A DNA stretch of 64,000 nt, taken from Cotesia glomerata (Eukaryota > Arthropoda > Insecta > Hymenoptera > Braconidae). Location of the stretch: contig NC_058162.1 in NCBI RefSeq assembly GCF_020080835.1, positions 23,653,885 through 23,717,884 on the forward strand, given 5' to 3'. The stretch's first letter is position 1. The number at the start of each line of letters is the position of its first letter. The notes beneath the pieces were generated by a model that searched no databases, was not told the origin of the DNA, and was given only the letters and a program-made list of their open reading frames with translations. Both the position numbers and the translations under genes were made by a program. This document shows positions 11,490 to 24,700 of the stretch, piece after piece.

Positions 11490-13244
11490 TATTTCTTCTT
11501 TAAATAATTTTATAACCAAGTTTTCGTTAATTTATTACTAGAAACAATGATATACAATAAGAAGAAATGATACTATTTATTTTAGTGAATAAATAACAGA
11601 AGAGAGGGCGCTGCTCTAGAATTCTTTTTTTTTTTAGTAGGTATAAAACGACAGCTTTAATTAAATACTTAATAGGTTATGCTACCTCGGAAGAAAACTG
11701 TAAAAGTGCGCAGCCACATCTACGAGTAATTAATAATTAATCATTACAATTGAGATTGTTTATCAATGAATCAATGAATCATTAATATTAAATAGAAAGA
11801 GAAGTCTTGAGGTAAGTACCTCACGGATATTAAAGTGTGAAAGACATTATTTGGCTATTTATAAAATAGCTGGCTAAATAAATCTGTTATTAATTATTAA
11901 CTATTAATTAATCAGCCATTTACATAAAGATGAAGTGTTAATACAAAATCTAATTGTCCAATCAATAAATTGACACACATAAACTCCTTTAGTACCTAGA
12001 TACACAATATTTAGTATAATATTATGCGCAATTTATATTTCTTCAATTAATTACTAGCAGCGTAATTATGGTTACCGTAAATATTAACTATTTAAGTAAT
12101 TTTTTATTAAATTGCAATTATATATCTCGGTGGATTTTTTTAACCTCACAATTTACAATTGATTATTATTGTTATTATGTACAGTTACAATATAATCAAC
12201 GGCCTCGGCCTCTATACAAGTGATTACACACTATTTACATTACAACAGGCTTGAAAATTTATTTATCGGAATAAGAACTTGCTAATTGGTCTACAGAAAT
12301 TCGGAAAGTTTGTTGCTTTTATTATTTCTTCTTATTCTTCTCTATATCTGTCTTTGTTTATCTTTGTTTCAAACGAAGTGCATTCGCATGACAATGGCAG
12401 TGCTGACGAAAGAGAACGATTATATAAGTGCGAATATTTACAAATTTTTAAAATAATTCTACCAGTGCTCCATTCTATTTCTTCTTTTTAATTATACAAT
12501 ATATGCTTCTTATTCTTTTTTTTTTTTTACTTTTTTTTATTAACTAGTTTAAACGTGATAATATTAAGGCCTCTTAGTTACTAAAACAGGTCATCACACT
12601 GTTACTTTTATTTAAATGATTTGCTATTTATTTATTTTTTAATTGTTTTATTTACTTATTTATTTAGTCTATAAGAAAGCGATTTCTTCACTATCTGATC
12701 TTTAATATTTCAAATGGCCAATTAGTCAAGATCCACGAGACAATTGAAGACATGAGTAGGTTATGTTGCCTGAAATTATTGTTTGTAATACAAGCTTGCT
12801 AAAAAATAACAATTTTTTGAGGTTAATTACAATCAGTACATTAATTTTTTAAGATTGTATTTAATAATTAATTAAAAATTAACCTTAAATTATTCAATAT
12901 ACATTTTTTTGCAGGTTATGATAAAATTTTTTTATATATCTTCCTAAATTTAGTTTTTATTTTATATAGCGAAAAATTATATAAAGTTTTTAAATATTGT
13001 TTATTTTAATCCAGAGTTTAAAAATCAGAATTTATTTTATACATTGTACATAAAATTGTTCTGAAGCTAATCAATATTTGAACTAACCTCAATAATAATA
13101 AACTCAACTATTCTATTGCGCATGCGCGGAACAGCGCTGACGCCTGCGCAGAAGAAAAAAGCATCATTGTTTCAAAGTTTGTTTACAATAAATATTTTTA
13201 TGTACAAAGTTATAAAAATGTAATAATGATTTTTTCTCTGAATT
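11490..13244. other. AT-rich sequence, mostly unique, no gene recognised
   Basis: No strong repeat partner was seen. It contains simple T and A tracts and a moderately complex part at 11650-12500. It could belong to a long 3'UTR or to the downstream intergenic region of nemo. Neither can be shown. Confidence 0.45.
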
Positions 13245-14860
13245 AAAAAAATATAATTTTAGTCAATCACTGATTTGCGTTACTAATGCCAAAAGGGCGT
13301 ATAAAAAAATTTTTTTTACTCTAACTAACCTAAAAATGTTTATAACATTCAGATCTGTAAAAAAAATGAATGAAAAAAAAATTTTTTTGTGTAAGCTTTA
13401 AAATTTTTAAGCCAAAAGAGTATCATTTTTTTTTAATTACAATTAATTATTAGCCTTAAAAAAAAAAAAAAGATAACACCGGTAACAATAATGGCTTTTT
13501 AACAGATTTTATTTTTTTTTAAATATAGATTTGAATTTAAAAAAAAAAAAATAACAGTAACATTCTATTTGAAGAAAAATAGATTTGATTTAATTAAAAA
13601 ATTTTTATTTCTTCACCTAAAGAACAAGATGACATTGGATATCATCCCAGATTATACTGAGTGACAAAATTTCAGATAGTAGCTAGTATAATCCAGATTA
13701 CAATGAGTATTATCTAGATTATAATGAACATAATCCAGATATCACGTAGTATAATCATGATTTTTTTAGCTACTATCTGAAATTTTGTTTCACCACAGAT
13801 ATCACTGAGTATAATCTTGGATGATATCCAGTGTTATCTTGTTTTTTCCGTGTATTGACCCAATAATCATGCCTCTATTAATAAAGTGTAATTAATTATG
13901 TTTAATTGTACAAATTACAAAATACCATCGATATTACAAAAATTTGTGCTTTGATGATGGTAACAACTGATGAATTTGTTTTAAGATTAAAGTATTTTTT
14001 AAAAGTTTAGATTTACAAGCAATATATAATTATTATTTTTAATAATTATTAAAGATAATAATGGAGTGCCTAGCTGAATTGATATTTTAGTTTCTTCTTT
14101 AATCAAATATCTCTTCAAATAAAATTAGTAGGAGTCATTTTTACCAGTGTTATAAATTTTCTTTTTTTTTAAAGCCAATAATTAATTATTTAAAAGAAAA
14201 AGCTACACCCTTCTAGCTTTTAGAATTTTTTTGTCTTAGAGCTAAAAAAGCGTATAGAAAAAAAAATTTTTTATTCACTTTTTGTACAGATCTAAATGTA
14301 ATAAACATTTTTAGGTTACTTTTAATAATATTCCCTAAGTGTTTTTATTTTTTCTTAATTGCATTAGAAACTGCACGTTCCTAACCTGGAAGTATTTTAT
14401 CATCAGCTTCCTCAAGCGCATTTTTAAAAGTGAAAATGCAAAATTTTTTTACTTCAGGCCCTTCAAATTTTACCCAACTGCAGACAATTTTTAATTATTA
14501 ATCATAAACAAAATTCTAGTAAAATGCAACTTTGCAATTTATCCAAAATGTCTGCTGTCAGAATCAACAAGTCATACTTATTTTTTTAGATTTAATATAA
14601 ACTAACCTAAAATTCATTTATCAAAAATTTGAGGTTAGTTTTATACAATAGATAAAAAAATGCATTTTTTTAAGGCTAATAATTAATTATGATTAAAAAA
14701 AATGATACGCTCTTTTGGCTTTAGAATTTCTTTTTAAAAAAATATACAAAAAAAAATTTTTTATTCACTTTTTGTACAGATCTAAATGTAATAAACATTT
14801 TTAGGTTAGTTAGAGTGAAAAAAAAAAACATTTTATACGCCCTTTTTTAAGTTGGAATTA
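13245..14860. repeat. inverted and direct AT-rich repeats around TACAGATCTAAATGTAATAA
   Basis: 13280-13450 is the inverse of 14700-14850, sharing GTACAGATCTAAATGTAATA and AACATTTTTAGGTTA. A direct copy is at 14218-14325. 14327-14490 recurs at 16122-16290 (CTGCACGTTCCTAACCTGG and neighbours) and 14515-14680 recurs at 17790-17985 (CTGCTGTCAGAATCAACAAG). The downstream copy is therefore split by the nest at 16.4-17.7 kb. Confidence 0.6.
13617..13853. mobile_element. MITE with AACAAGATGAYACTGGATAT ends, copy 1
   Basis: The ends AACAAGATGACATTGGATAT and ATATCCAGTGTTATCTTGTT are inverted. The interior repeats TATAATCCAGATTACAATGA and its complement, so the whole 237 bp can fold. Other copies are at 16396-17710 (nested) and 62773-62996. 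Confidence 0.75.
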
Positions 14861-16121
14861 TTAAAACTCTCAATATTTCACCGTAAAATTGTACTTATAA
14901 GGTACATAGCTTAAATTAAATCCACTCAAGTCTTCAATTTTAATAAAAGGAAGTAAAGTTTATTGGAAGATAATTATAGAGAGTAGGATTAATAATTCAA
15001 ACAAACAGAATTATTTATGAGCATTTTCTAGCTAAATATGAAACAAAAAAAAATTTTTATCATCTTCACTCATATTTAGCGAGATTAATGCACTCAAAGT
15101 AGCCACTTTCTATAATCAAGGCGTTTATAATAACTCTTAATTAAATTCCGTTAAATTTATTTCTTCTTGAATGAATTATTTAATCACTACAATAATATTA
15201 TACCCTATAATTTATAATATATATAATTTAAATATCCCACATAGAGATTTAATTAGTCAATGTGATCAAAACAAATCCGAGGATTTTAAATGAGATCTTA
15301 TGAGAAATGCTTTAATTATCAGATACAGTAATTATCTGAATACGTGACTTATTTACAGATACAAATTGTCATTAATAATTATCAATTAATTTTAACGATC
15401 CTCGTTTTTTAATATATGCAACGAGATTTTTTTTTTTTTTTTTGTTTTTTAATTACTTAATATAATAATTATAATTATTGTTATTTTAAATATTATAATA
15501 GTAATTATAATTATAATAATTATGAATTTTTTACTCGGCAGCATCCGCTGGCTAAATTGGCAGGACAGTCTAAAACACGCTTCAATAAATCCTTGATAAT
15601 AAAAATCATTAATCATTACAACGCATGTTTGTCATTACTGGCTACGTAAGAAGTATATACAATTGCAATTACTTGCTTGGGAACTTCCCTTGAGTTACAT
15701 TTTTTTTTTTTTATTAATATTAATTAATAAATTTGTCTGAGATTTTTACAATATTATTTTACGAAATAATTTTTTCTTCTTTAGACGCTCAAAATTTTTT
15801 TTTTAGTCAAGTATTATGTACAGTGCGGTGAATTATTTACAGATGATTGACAAGCCGTGAATTATTTATCTTCTCAGACAAATTAATTAATTATTTATTA
15901 ATTATTACAATTATAATGAAGGAACACATCTTAATTCAAATTATGTTTCATACTTGATTGTTTACTGGCTTTTCAGCAACCTTAGGCCAGGATCTGTAAA
16001 TCTCAAGTCAACTAAACCTAAAATCACACTCCGAACGCATTGTCGAGCGTCTTTTACAATCTGGTTAAGACACTCAACACTGAGAACGTATCGCACAAAA
16101 TCCTATCGCAGTAATTACTTT
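14861..16121. other. AT-rich sequence, nothing recognised
   Basis: It consists of homopolymer runs and (AT)-rich tracts. The 15535-15690 part is less simple but matches nothing in the window. Confidence 0.45.
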
Positions 16122-16818
16122 TAATATTCTTCCCTAAGTGTTTTTTATTTTTTTTTTTATTTAATTGCATTAGGAATTGCACGTTCCTAACTTGGAAGCA
16201 TTTTATCATCGGCTTCCTTGAGCGCATTCTTAAAAGTCAAAATGCAATTTTTTTTCAGGCCCTTTAAATTTTATCCAAGACAATTTTTATTTAAGGAGAT
16301 CCAAGTACTCTAGTATGAAGAATATCTATAAAATAATAATATGTAGAAATACTTTTTTTATGCATTTTTTAATTAATTTTTAAATTAATTACATGGAAAG
16401 AATAAGATGATACTGGATATCATCCCAGATTATACTGAGTGAAAAAAAATTTCAGATAGTAGCTAGTATAATCCAGATTACAATGAGTATAATCCAGATT
16501 ACAAAGAGTATAATCCAGACATCACAAAGTATAATCTAGATTTTTTTTAGCTATTATTTGAAATTTTTTTTCACCACAGATATCACTGAGTATAATCTGG
16601 GATGATATCCCAGATTATACTGATTAAAGAAAATTTCAGATAGTAGCTAGTATAATCCAGATTATAATGGGTATAATCCAGATTACAATGAGTATAATCT
16701 GAATTTTTTTAGCTACTATCTGAAATTTATTTTCACTGCAGATATCACTGATTATAATCTGAAATATCCCAGATTATACTGATAATCTGGGCTAGTATAA
16801 TCTAGATTACAATGAGTA

Positions 16819-17181
16819 CACAGAAAAAAAATGTTCTTGAATCAAGTATATAATTTTGAAGAACTTAGAGCCAGTTTTTCAATCCGAGATAAAATTTTAT
16901 CCAGAATAAAATTATTATTGCCAGTATATTTATATAGATGAAATATATAGATATATTTTATCATTGGATAAAATTTTATTCTGGATTGAAAAACTGGCCC
17001 TTTTCTTGATTTTCTTGATTTGAGTAGAAAAATTCTTGAACTAATAAATTTTTCTTGATTTAAGGAAATTTTACTTGATTCAGGAATTTTTCGTTTTGAT
17101 TCAAGATAATTATCTTTTTCAAAATTATTTTCTTGGTTCAAGAATTTTTCTCTCGAATCAAGCTAATTTTTTTTTCAGTGT
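16819..17181. mobile_element. MITE with CACAGAAAAAAAATG...TTGAATCAAG ends
   Basis: The left end is ACACAGAAAAAAAATGTTC and the right end ...AATCAAGCTAATTTTTTTTTCAGTGT. Motifs TTCTTGATTC/GAATCAAGAA repeat inside. A related short copy is at 59091-59236 and a partial one is near 33095-33130. The 99-aa minus-strand ORF here is repeat-derived. Confidence 0.6.
16868..17000. mobile_element. 133-bp palindrome nested in a MITE
   Basis: The arms GCCAGTTTTTCAATCCGAGA and ...TCTGGATTGAAAAACTGGCC are inverted, and both continue into ATAAAATTTTATCC. This is a third level of nesting. Confidence 0.65.
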
Positions 17182-17296
17182 CTAATCTAGATTACAACGA
17201 GTATAATCCAGATATCACGCAGTATAATCTGAATTTTTTTAGCTACTATCTGAAATTTTTTTTTACCACAGATATCACTCAGTATAATCTGGGTAA

Positions 17297-17662
17297 TCGG
17301 AAAAAATATTAAAGTTATGAAAAATTCATATTATTTCATTAAAATTATTATAAAATAAAAATTATAATAATAATAATTGTATTACATCCACAATTTTCCT
17401 GAAAAACAAGCTCCCCTAGAATGATCGCTCTATTTTTTGTTACAAAAAAAAATATTATTATTATTATTATTATAATTTTTATTTTACAATAATTTTTAGT
17501 TCCAGAACTATTTCGAGAACATTGCAGAAGTATTCCGGGGATGTTCCGTATTGTCTTATCATAGGAACGTTCCGGACCAGGAACTATTACGGAACTGTTC
17601 AGGAAATTTTTTTTTACACGGGGAAATAATATGAATTTTTCATAACTTTAATATTTTTTCCG
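17297..17662. mobile_element. foldback MITE, CGGAAAAAATATTAAAGTTA ends
   Basis: CGGAAAAAATATTAAAGTTA and its continuation (ATGAAAAATTCATATTATTTC) recur inverted at 17625-17662, ending in TTTTTTCCG. The interior is also partly inverted around 17430-17500. Confidence 0.7.
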
Positions 17663-17989
17663 GGATTCAATCTGGGATGATATCCAGTGTCATCTTGTTC
17701 TTTTCGTGGATTGAATTTACAAATTTTCAGGAAGTTTTAAAAATTTTACTACTTCGCATGGATCTCTTTGAATGTAAATAAATTTCTGGAAAAATGCAAC
17801 TTTGTTAAACGTGAGGAACTAACGCCCTCTGAAGAATTTTTAACCTTAATTTATCAAAAATTTCTGCTGTCAGAATTAACAAGTCATACTTACTCTTTTT
17901 TTAATTTAATATTTCTTCTCTAATAAAAACTAACCCAAAATTTGAGGTTAGTTTTATTTAATAGACAAAAAAATGCATTTTTTTTCAAT

Positions 17990-18682
17990 GTCAGAAGACT
18001 TAAAATAAGTACAACTTTAAACCACCGAGGGCGCTAAGTCTAATTTATTATTTAATTATAAAAAAAAACTTTATCGAATGCGCTCTTAACCTTAATTAAT
18101 AAAATGAATAAAGCTACAATAATTGAAGTTAAAAACTCGCCAGCTTTAAATTACGTACGCCTTTAAATATCAATAATAAGTATTGTTGACAAATAATTAA
18201 GATAAGAAACCTAAGTTAGTGTAAAAACTGGCCTCGTTGTTACAAACTGTCTACTTAGGAATCGAAAATTAGCTACCCTTTTAATTTTTTTAATTCCCCA
18301 GTCTTATGTACTCGTTTCATCTATTTAAACAGAACCAGATAAGACTACTAATTTGCTTAAGCAATAGTTACAGTAATAATTAATAATATTAATCATAATA
18401 ATAATAATTATTATTATCATTAAATCAGCTAGTATGAAATAAATCGAAGCTACAAGTACTCGGCAGTCTATTGTCTCTCTTGGCTCTCCTTCATGAACTG
18501 ATCATGAACGTATTGCGGCTTCTTCCCGTAATAACTTTGTTTTTTTTTAAATTTTGGTGCAGCGAAGATGATCTAATGATAAACTCTGGTTATATTGATT
18601 CAAAGGACAGTCCAAGGGTCCTTTTAGGCGGTTTGTTTCTCCGAGAACACTCGAGTTTAATATGCCGACAAGATGGCGGTTC
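17990..18682 (-). other. nmo: nemo 3'UTR / 3' flank, largely unique sequence
   Basis: This stretch follows the stop codon on the minus strand and is less repetitive than its surroundings, with a more GC-balanced part at 18440-18680. The first AATAAA downstream of the stop on the minus strand (TTTATT on the plus strand) is at 18044-18049, a possible polyadenylation signal about 640 nt after the stop. The true transcript end cannot be fixed without RNA data. Confidence 0.4.
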
Positions 18683-18737
18683 TTATTCCCACTGGTGGGG
18701 CGACGGCGGCAGTTCTGAAGGGTGCGCCACTGTTGAA
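18683..18737 (-). CDS. nmo: nemo terminal coding exon and stop
   Basis: This exon adds STVAHPSELPPSPHQWE and a TAA stop (18683-18685), the invariant Nemo/NLK C-terminus. The acceptor is a good one, a T-rich tract followed by CAG at 18738-18740. The first base completes the split serine codon from the exon at 25524. A 98-aa ORF on the opposite strand here (18471-18767) is only a shadow of this exon and the flanking 3'UTR. Confidence 0.93.
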
Positions 18738-21700
18738 CTGAAAAAGTTTGGTTATATTAATATTTAATATTTAGCAATTTATTTATTTATTTTAATAAAT
18801 TGTTGTGGTTATTATTATTATTTTATTATTTATAGACAATGATTATGTTATCATGATTACTCAATAGGATTTTGAAAATCATGTGGTATAGGATAATTGA
18901 TACAATTGTGGATTAGGTTAACTATGCAGCGTTATGTAATTAAATTAGGTTGATGTTTATTAAAATAATTTTTTAAATAAAACATTAATAGGAATTAAAA
19001 AAAAAATTTGAATAAGGTAAAAGCCCCAATTATTGACAGGAGTTTAAATATTGACAACCTAAATTATTTTTAAATATATTTAATCATCTGTAATAAAAAT
19101 AACTATCATAAAAATTTTTATTAAATTCTAATTAATTAAAAAATTGAAAAAATTACTCAGTTCAAAATATTGAATATTAATTATTAAAAAAAAAATAAAA
19201 GCACCAGTTCATCAAACCTTACGAGCGTCTATTTTCTTAACAACTTTGGTTAGAAAAGCATTTTTTTTAAATGCCGAGTTTAAATTAATTTCTTCATCTA
19301 ATTATCTGATCTTTGTTTTTTTTTTTAATTAACAATATATGAAAAATTTATAAAATTGAATAATCGAAATTAATTGTATGCTTTATAATATTTAGATAGT
19401 GGGTGTCAATAACTAGTTGATAATTTTTAAGTTGAATCTCATATTGACAGCCATTCGACAGCGCTATCACGTCCTTTTTTTTACTTTAACCTAAAAAATT
19501 TACTGTAAGAGTTTGAACTCTTCTGATTCAATAAATTATTCTTAAATTAATTTTCATATTTTTAATAGTAATTAATCATTTATGGAAATTATTATTAAAA
19601 AGCTTCAATAAAATTGATTACTTAATAAGGTAAAAGCCCCAATTATTGACAGGGGTCTAAATATTGACACCCTGAATTATTTTTAAATATATTTAATAAT
19701 TTGTAATAAGAATAACTATCATATAAATTTTTATTAAATTCTAATTAGTTGAAAAATTGAAAAAAATTACTCAGTTCAAAATATTGAATATTAATTATTA
19801 AAAAAAAATAAAAGCACCAGTTCATCAAACCTTACGAGCGTCTATTTTCTTAACAACTTTGGTTAAAAAAGCATTTTTTTTTAATTCCGAGTGAAGCGTT
19901 CCACATTTTTACAAATATAAATAATGTTGTGAAGCGGGAAAGAATAGGAGTTACGGTAATTATTACGTGAAGCGTTCCACATTCACGTAACAGGATATTG
20001 GTAGGAAAGGATTGAGAAAGGAATGTGGAGAGGATCATCTTAATGTGAGTTTATAGAATATGCGAGAAAAATTATTAGATAGCTCGGACTGGGATTCGAA
20101 CCCAGAACCTTCCGAAGACATGTCGGCTACTCTACCATTTGAGCTATCCGGTCTATACTAAATTTCCTTTCGCTTATTCTATATACATTAAGCCACACCA
20201 CACCGTCCATCTTACGGCAAGCATTTTTACAAATATAAATAACGCTGTGAAGCGGGAAAGAATAGGAGTTACGGTAATCATTTATGGAAATTATTATTAA
20301 TAAACTTTAATAATATTGATTACTTAATAATAAGTTTCGATAAATAAGAATAAGCAGATGATTCTAGGTATGCGCAGTATAGGTGTCAATAATTGGGGCT
20401 AAGGTATGTCAATAATTAGATCAATCAATTTTTTAACCTGTCAATAATTGGTGTATCCGGATAATCTATTTAATTTTTTAAAATTAATTAGTAAATATCA
20501 CTATCATTTAAAAAAAAAAAATTGATTAGTAAAAACATTACTTGAGACATTATCACAAACAAAATTTATATTGATATTTGCTCGATTCAAAAATTGAAAT
20601 TATAACTTTGTCTTTTATAGTGTCAATAATTGGGACTTTTACCTTAATTTGTTGTAAAAAATAATTAATGAATGATTATGAATAATAAACTGCTGAGAAA
20701 TTATTTTAGCAAACGATAAAGATTGAAAGCGACGAGAAGCTTAATGATTCACGCGTGGTGACAATATCAGACTTTTTTTTTAATATTAATATTAAAAACT
20801 AATATATTTGTTAAATTGTTCATAATCAGACTTTTCTAACTTATAAATAATAAATATTAATGCAAAAAAATAATATGAAGAACAAACTTGAATTTTTCTC
20901 CACTTTTTAAGGCGTGCAATTTAGAAAATCTAAGGTCGTGGGTTCGATCCTCAGCTTTGGCAATTTTTTTTTTGCATCAAAATTCATACTTATAAAATAG
21001 ATTACAAAATAAAATTATCAACAATTAATCAATAAATATTAATAATTAAAATTAAAAAATATTAAATCCAATCACACTCTTTTAAGGAAGTTCGAGCGTA
21101 ACTAATGAGTCAAAATAATGTTAAAATTTTTTTTAAATTTTAGTCTTCCCAATAATCGTCAAAATTCTTCATTTTAATTTGAAATAATTTAAACAATTTA
21201 ATAATTGATGATTTTTACTTATTTAATAAAGTAAAGTAATAGAATGACTTTGGTATTTATTACTTGCCGGAATAAATAAACAGATTTGGCAATAGCGCGT
21301 TTGATTATACCCATAACAGAGACGTGGATGAGTGTGTGAGTTAAACATTTCTCTCTCTCTGTAACTATATTTCTATCCTTTTCTTTTTTCTGAGCTGTTG
21401 ACGCGATGTTGTCAAATCTTTATTCGAATAAATAGCTGACGATAAACTAGTTACAAACATAAAATTTAAATATTTCAAAAATTATATCAGTAATGTATTA
21501 TTATTAAATTGTTTTTATATTTTGCAATAATCCAAGTTTCATATGTGTAGTTTTTTATCCTTTAAAGTTGGGAGGTTAATATTGAAATAAATAATTAAAA
21601 TCTCGACAAAAGTTTGTCCGCCATAAGAGCCCGTGTATAAGGAGATAAAATATGTGATTTTTAAAATTTAATATCTAAGTAACTAAACGGTGAATCTTTT

Positions 21701-24700
21701 TAAAATTTTGGGATTAGAGAAATGACGTATTTATTTATACGTATACTTAATTTTAAAGCTCAAAGTTGGAAATTATTTTTTACATTAGATTCGCTCGAAC
21801 CTCCTTAAAAAAAATTCATTTATTCGTCATCGACACAGCCTTTGTCCTGATAGAGGAGTTTTTATCTCACAAAGTCCCTGTCGATCGATATCGAGTGAAG
21901 CACGCGCTCCAACACAAGTATATCCCGACAAGATCCTCTTCCTCGTCCTATCGCCAACATGATCACCAATACATTAATTTTTTATATTTAAATATTTCTT
22001 CTTCCTTTTTTATCTTCATCCTTTTACTTGTTAGATTCCTTCAAACGGTTCTCACACTCTAACAAACTTTACCACCCCCAGGATGTTCTTAGACATAGAC
22101 AGTTGTAGTACTAACACTGTCTGCTCAACATTTGACTGACGACGCGTGTCACCACCACGCGATCTTAACCCTCTATTGTCACCAGTCTCTTACTTTATTA
22201 TTTATTATCATTATCAATATCTGCCCGATTAATACAAACTCGTCGCATTCTGTCAACACGTCTTGCTTATTAATTTCAGCTGATACTTTATATTATTCAC
22301 TACCGAATCGCTGCAGGGTCAGGGGATACTAGACTAAAAAATCAAACAAAGTTAAGGGTCACATCTATACTCGTTACAAAAATTTTTTTTGCTTAAAAAT
22401 TTAAAATTTTTTATCGTTTTCTATATTAATAAGTGTGTTACAATTAAAATATGAAAAAAAATTTTTTTAATTCATCAATTAATACCTTTTCTGACACTTT
22501 GCTCTAGAACAATATTCTAACCTAAAATTTTTAAACGAGTATCTCAAACAAAGTTAATTTTCTGACTTAATAATTACAAATTTTTTATCGTTTTCTATAT
22601 CAATAACTGAGTCACAATTAAATTATAAAAAAAGATTTTTTTTAATTGATCAATTTATGCATTTTCTGATACTTTGTTCTAGAACAATATTCTAACCTGA
22701 AATTTTGAAACGAGTATATCAAACAGAGTTAAATTTCATATCTATACTCGCTACAAAAATTTTTTTTAACTTAAAAATTTAAAATTTTTTGTCGTTTTTT
22801 ATATTAATAAGTGAGTTATAATTAAATTATAAAAAATTTTTTCCTTTTAATTGATCAATTAATACCTTTTATGACACTTTGTTCTGGAACAATATTCTAA
22901 CCTAAAATCTTGAAACGAGTATATACATGACTTATAATTATGGAACTAGGACCGTGGATTGGAAAGCGATCTAGTTTTAAATAATTTTAGTGATGAATGG
23001 TTTAAAAGCAAAATAATAAATAATAATTTTAAATAACTTAAAGAGAGACCCAATACTGTTATAAAAAATTTTTATACAAAATAAAATTATAAAAAATAAA
23101 AACTATTTACAGTCATTAAGGTAAAAGCCCCAATTAATGACACTATAACAGACAAAGTTATGATTTGATTTTTTTTAAGCAATCAAATATCAATATCGTT
23201 GAATTTTGTTTGTGGTAATGTCTCAAGTAATGTTTTAACTAATCAATTTCTTTTTTTAAAATGATAATCAGTAATATTTACTAACTAATTTTAAATAATT
23301 AAATAGATTATCCGGATACACCAATTATTGACAGGTTAAAAAACTGATTGATCTAATTATTGACATACCTTAACCCCAATTATTGACACCTATACTGCGC
23401 ATGCCTAGAATCATCTGCTTATTCTTATTTATCGAAACTTATTATTAAGTAATCAATATTATTAAAGTTTATTAATAATAATTNNNNNNNNNNNNNNNNN
23501 NNNNNNNNNNNNNNNNNNNNNNNNNNNNNNNNNNNNNNNNNNNNNNNNNNNNNNNNNNNNNNNNNNNNNNNNNNNNNNNNNNNAAATGATTAATTACTAT
23601 TAAAAATATGAAAATTAATTTAAGAATAATTTATTGAATCAGAAGAGTTCAAACTCTTGCAGTAAATTTTTTAGATTAAAGTAAAAAAAAGGCGTGATAG
23701 CGCTGTCGAATAGCTGTCAATATGAAATTCAACTTAAAAATTATCAACTAGTTACTGACACCCATTATTTAAATATTATAAAGCATACAATTAATTTCGA
23801 TTATTCAATTTTATAAATTTTTCATATATTGCTAATTAAAAAAAAAACAAAGATCAGATAATTAGATGAAGAAATTAATTTAAACTCGGCATTTAAAAAG
23901 ATTGCTTTTCTAACCAAAGTTGTTAAGAAAATAGACGCTCGTAAGGTTTGATGAACTGGTGCTTTTATTTTTTTTTTTTAATAATTAATATTCAATATTT
24001 TGAACTAAGTAATTTTTTTCAATTTTTCAACTAATTAGAATTTAATAAAAATTTATATGATAGTTATTCTTATTACAGATGATTAAATATATTTAAAAAT
24101 AATTTAGGGTGTCAATATTTAGACCCCTGTCAATAATTGGGGCTTTTACCTTATTAAGTAATCAATTTTATTGAAGCTTTTTAATAATAATTTCCATAAA
24201 TGATTAATTACTATTAAAAATATGAAAATTAATTTAAGAATAATTTATTGAATCAGAAGAGTTCAAACTCTTGCAGTAAATTTTTTAGGTTTAAGTAAAA
24301 AAAAGGCGTGATAGCGCTGTCGAATAGCTGTCAATATGAGATTCAACTTAAAAATTATCAACTAGTTATTGACACCCACTATCTAAATATTATAAAGCAT
24401 ACAATTAATTTCAATTATTCAATTTTATAAATTTTTCATATATTGTTAATTAAAAAAAACAAAGATCAGATAATTAGATGAAGAAATTAATTTAAACTCG
24501 GCATTTAAAAAAATGCTTTTCTAACCAAAGTTGTTAAGAAAATAGACGCTCGTAAGGTTTGATAAACTGGTGCTTTTATTTTTTTTTTAATAATTAATAT
24601 TTGATATTTTGAACTGAGTAATTTTTTTCAATTTTTCAACTAATTAGAATTTAATAAAAATTTATATGATAGTTATTCTTATTACAGATTATTAAATATA

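Larger units (their letters stand above)
16396..17710. mobile_element. MITE with AAGATGATACTGGATATCAT ends, copy 2, expanded and nested
   Basis: The ends AAGATGATACTGGATATCAT (16406) and GATATCCAGTGTCATCTTG (about 17697) are inverted. The body holds many copies of the AGTATAATCCAGATTACAAT motif. It is interrupted by a MITE at 16819-17181, which itself contains a smaller palindrome, and by a foldback at 17297-17662. Confidence 0.7.
19015..20644 (+). mobile_element. AGGTAAAAGCCCC MITE dimer (left arm of a large inverted repeat)
   Basis: A truncated unit (19015-19627) is fused at GATTACTTAATA to a second unit (19628-20644). The outer ends are flanked by TA. The second unit has lost about 330 bp and carries the tRNA-like insertion at 19892-20278. 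The dimer is mirrored at 23119-24760. Confidence 0.85.

Noticed and set aside
18471..18767. 98-codon plus-strand ORF
   Set aside because: It overlaps the nemo terminal exon and 3'UTR on the minus strand; no domain and no start context.
20082..20153. Functional tRNA-Thr gene
   Set aside because: The acceptor stem has two mismatches, position 33 is not U, and it sits in a repeated insertion; listed only as tRNA-like.
21766..22332. Two plus-strand ORFs as a new gene between the inverted dimers
   Set aside because: They have no domain, no splice-supported continuation and composition only slightly better than background.
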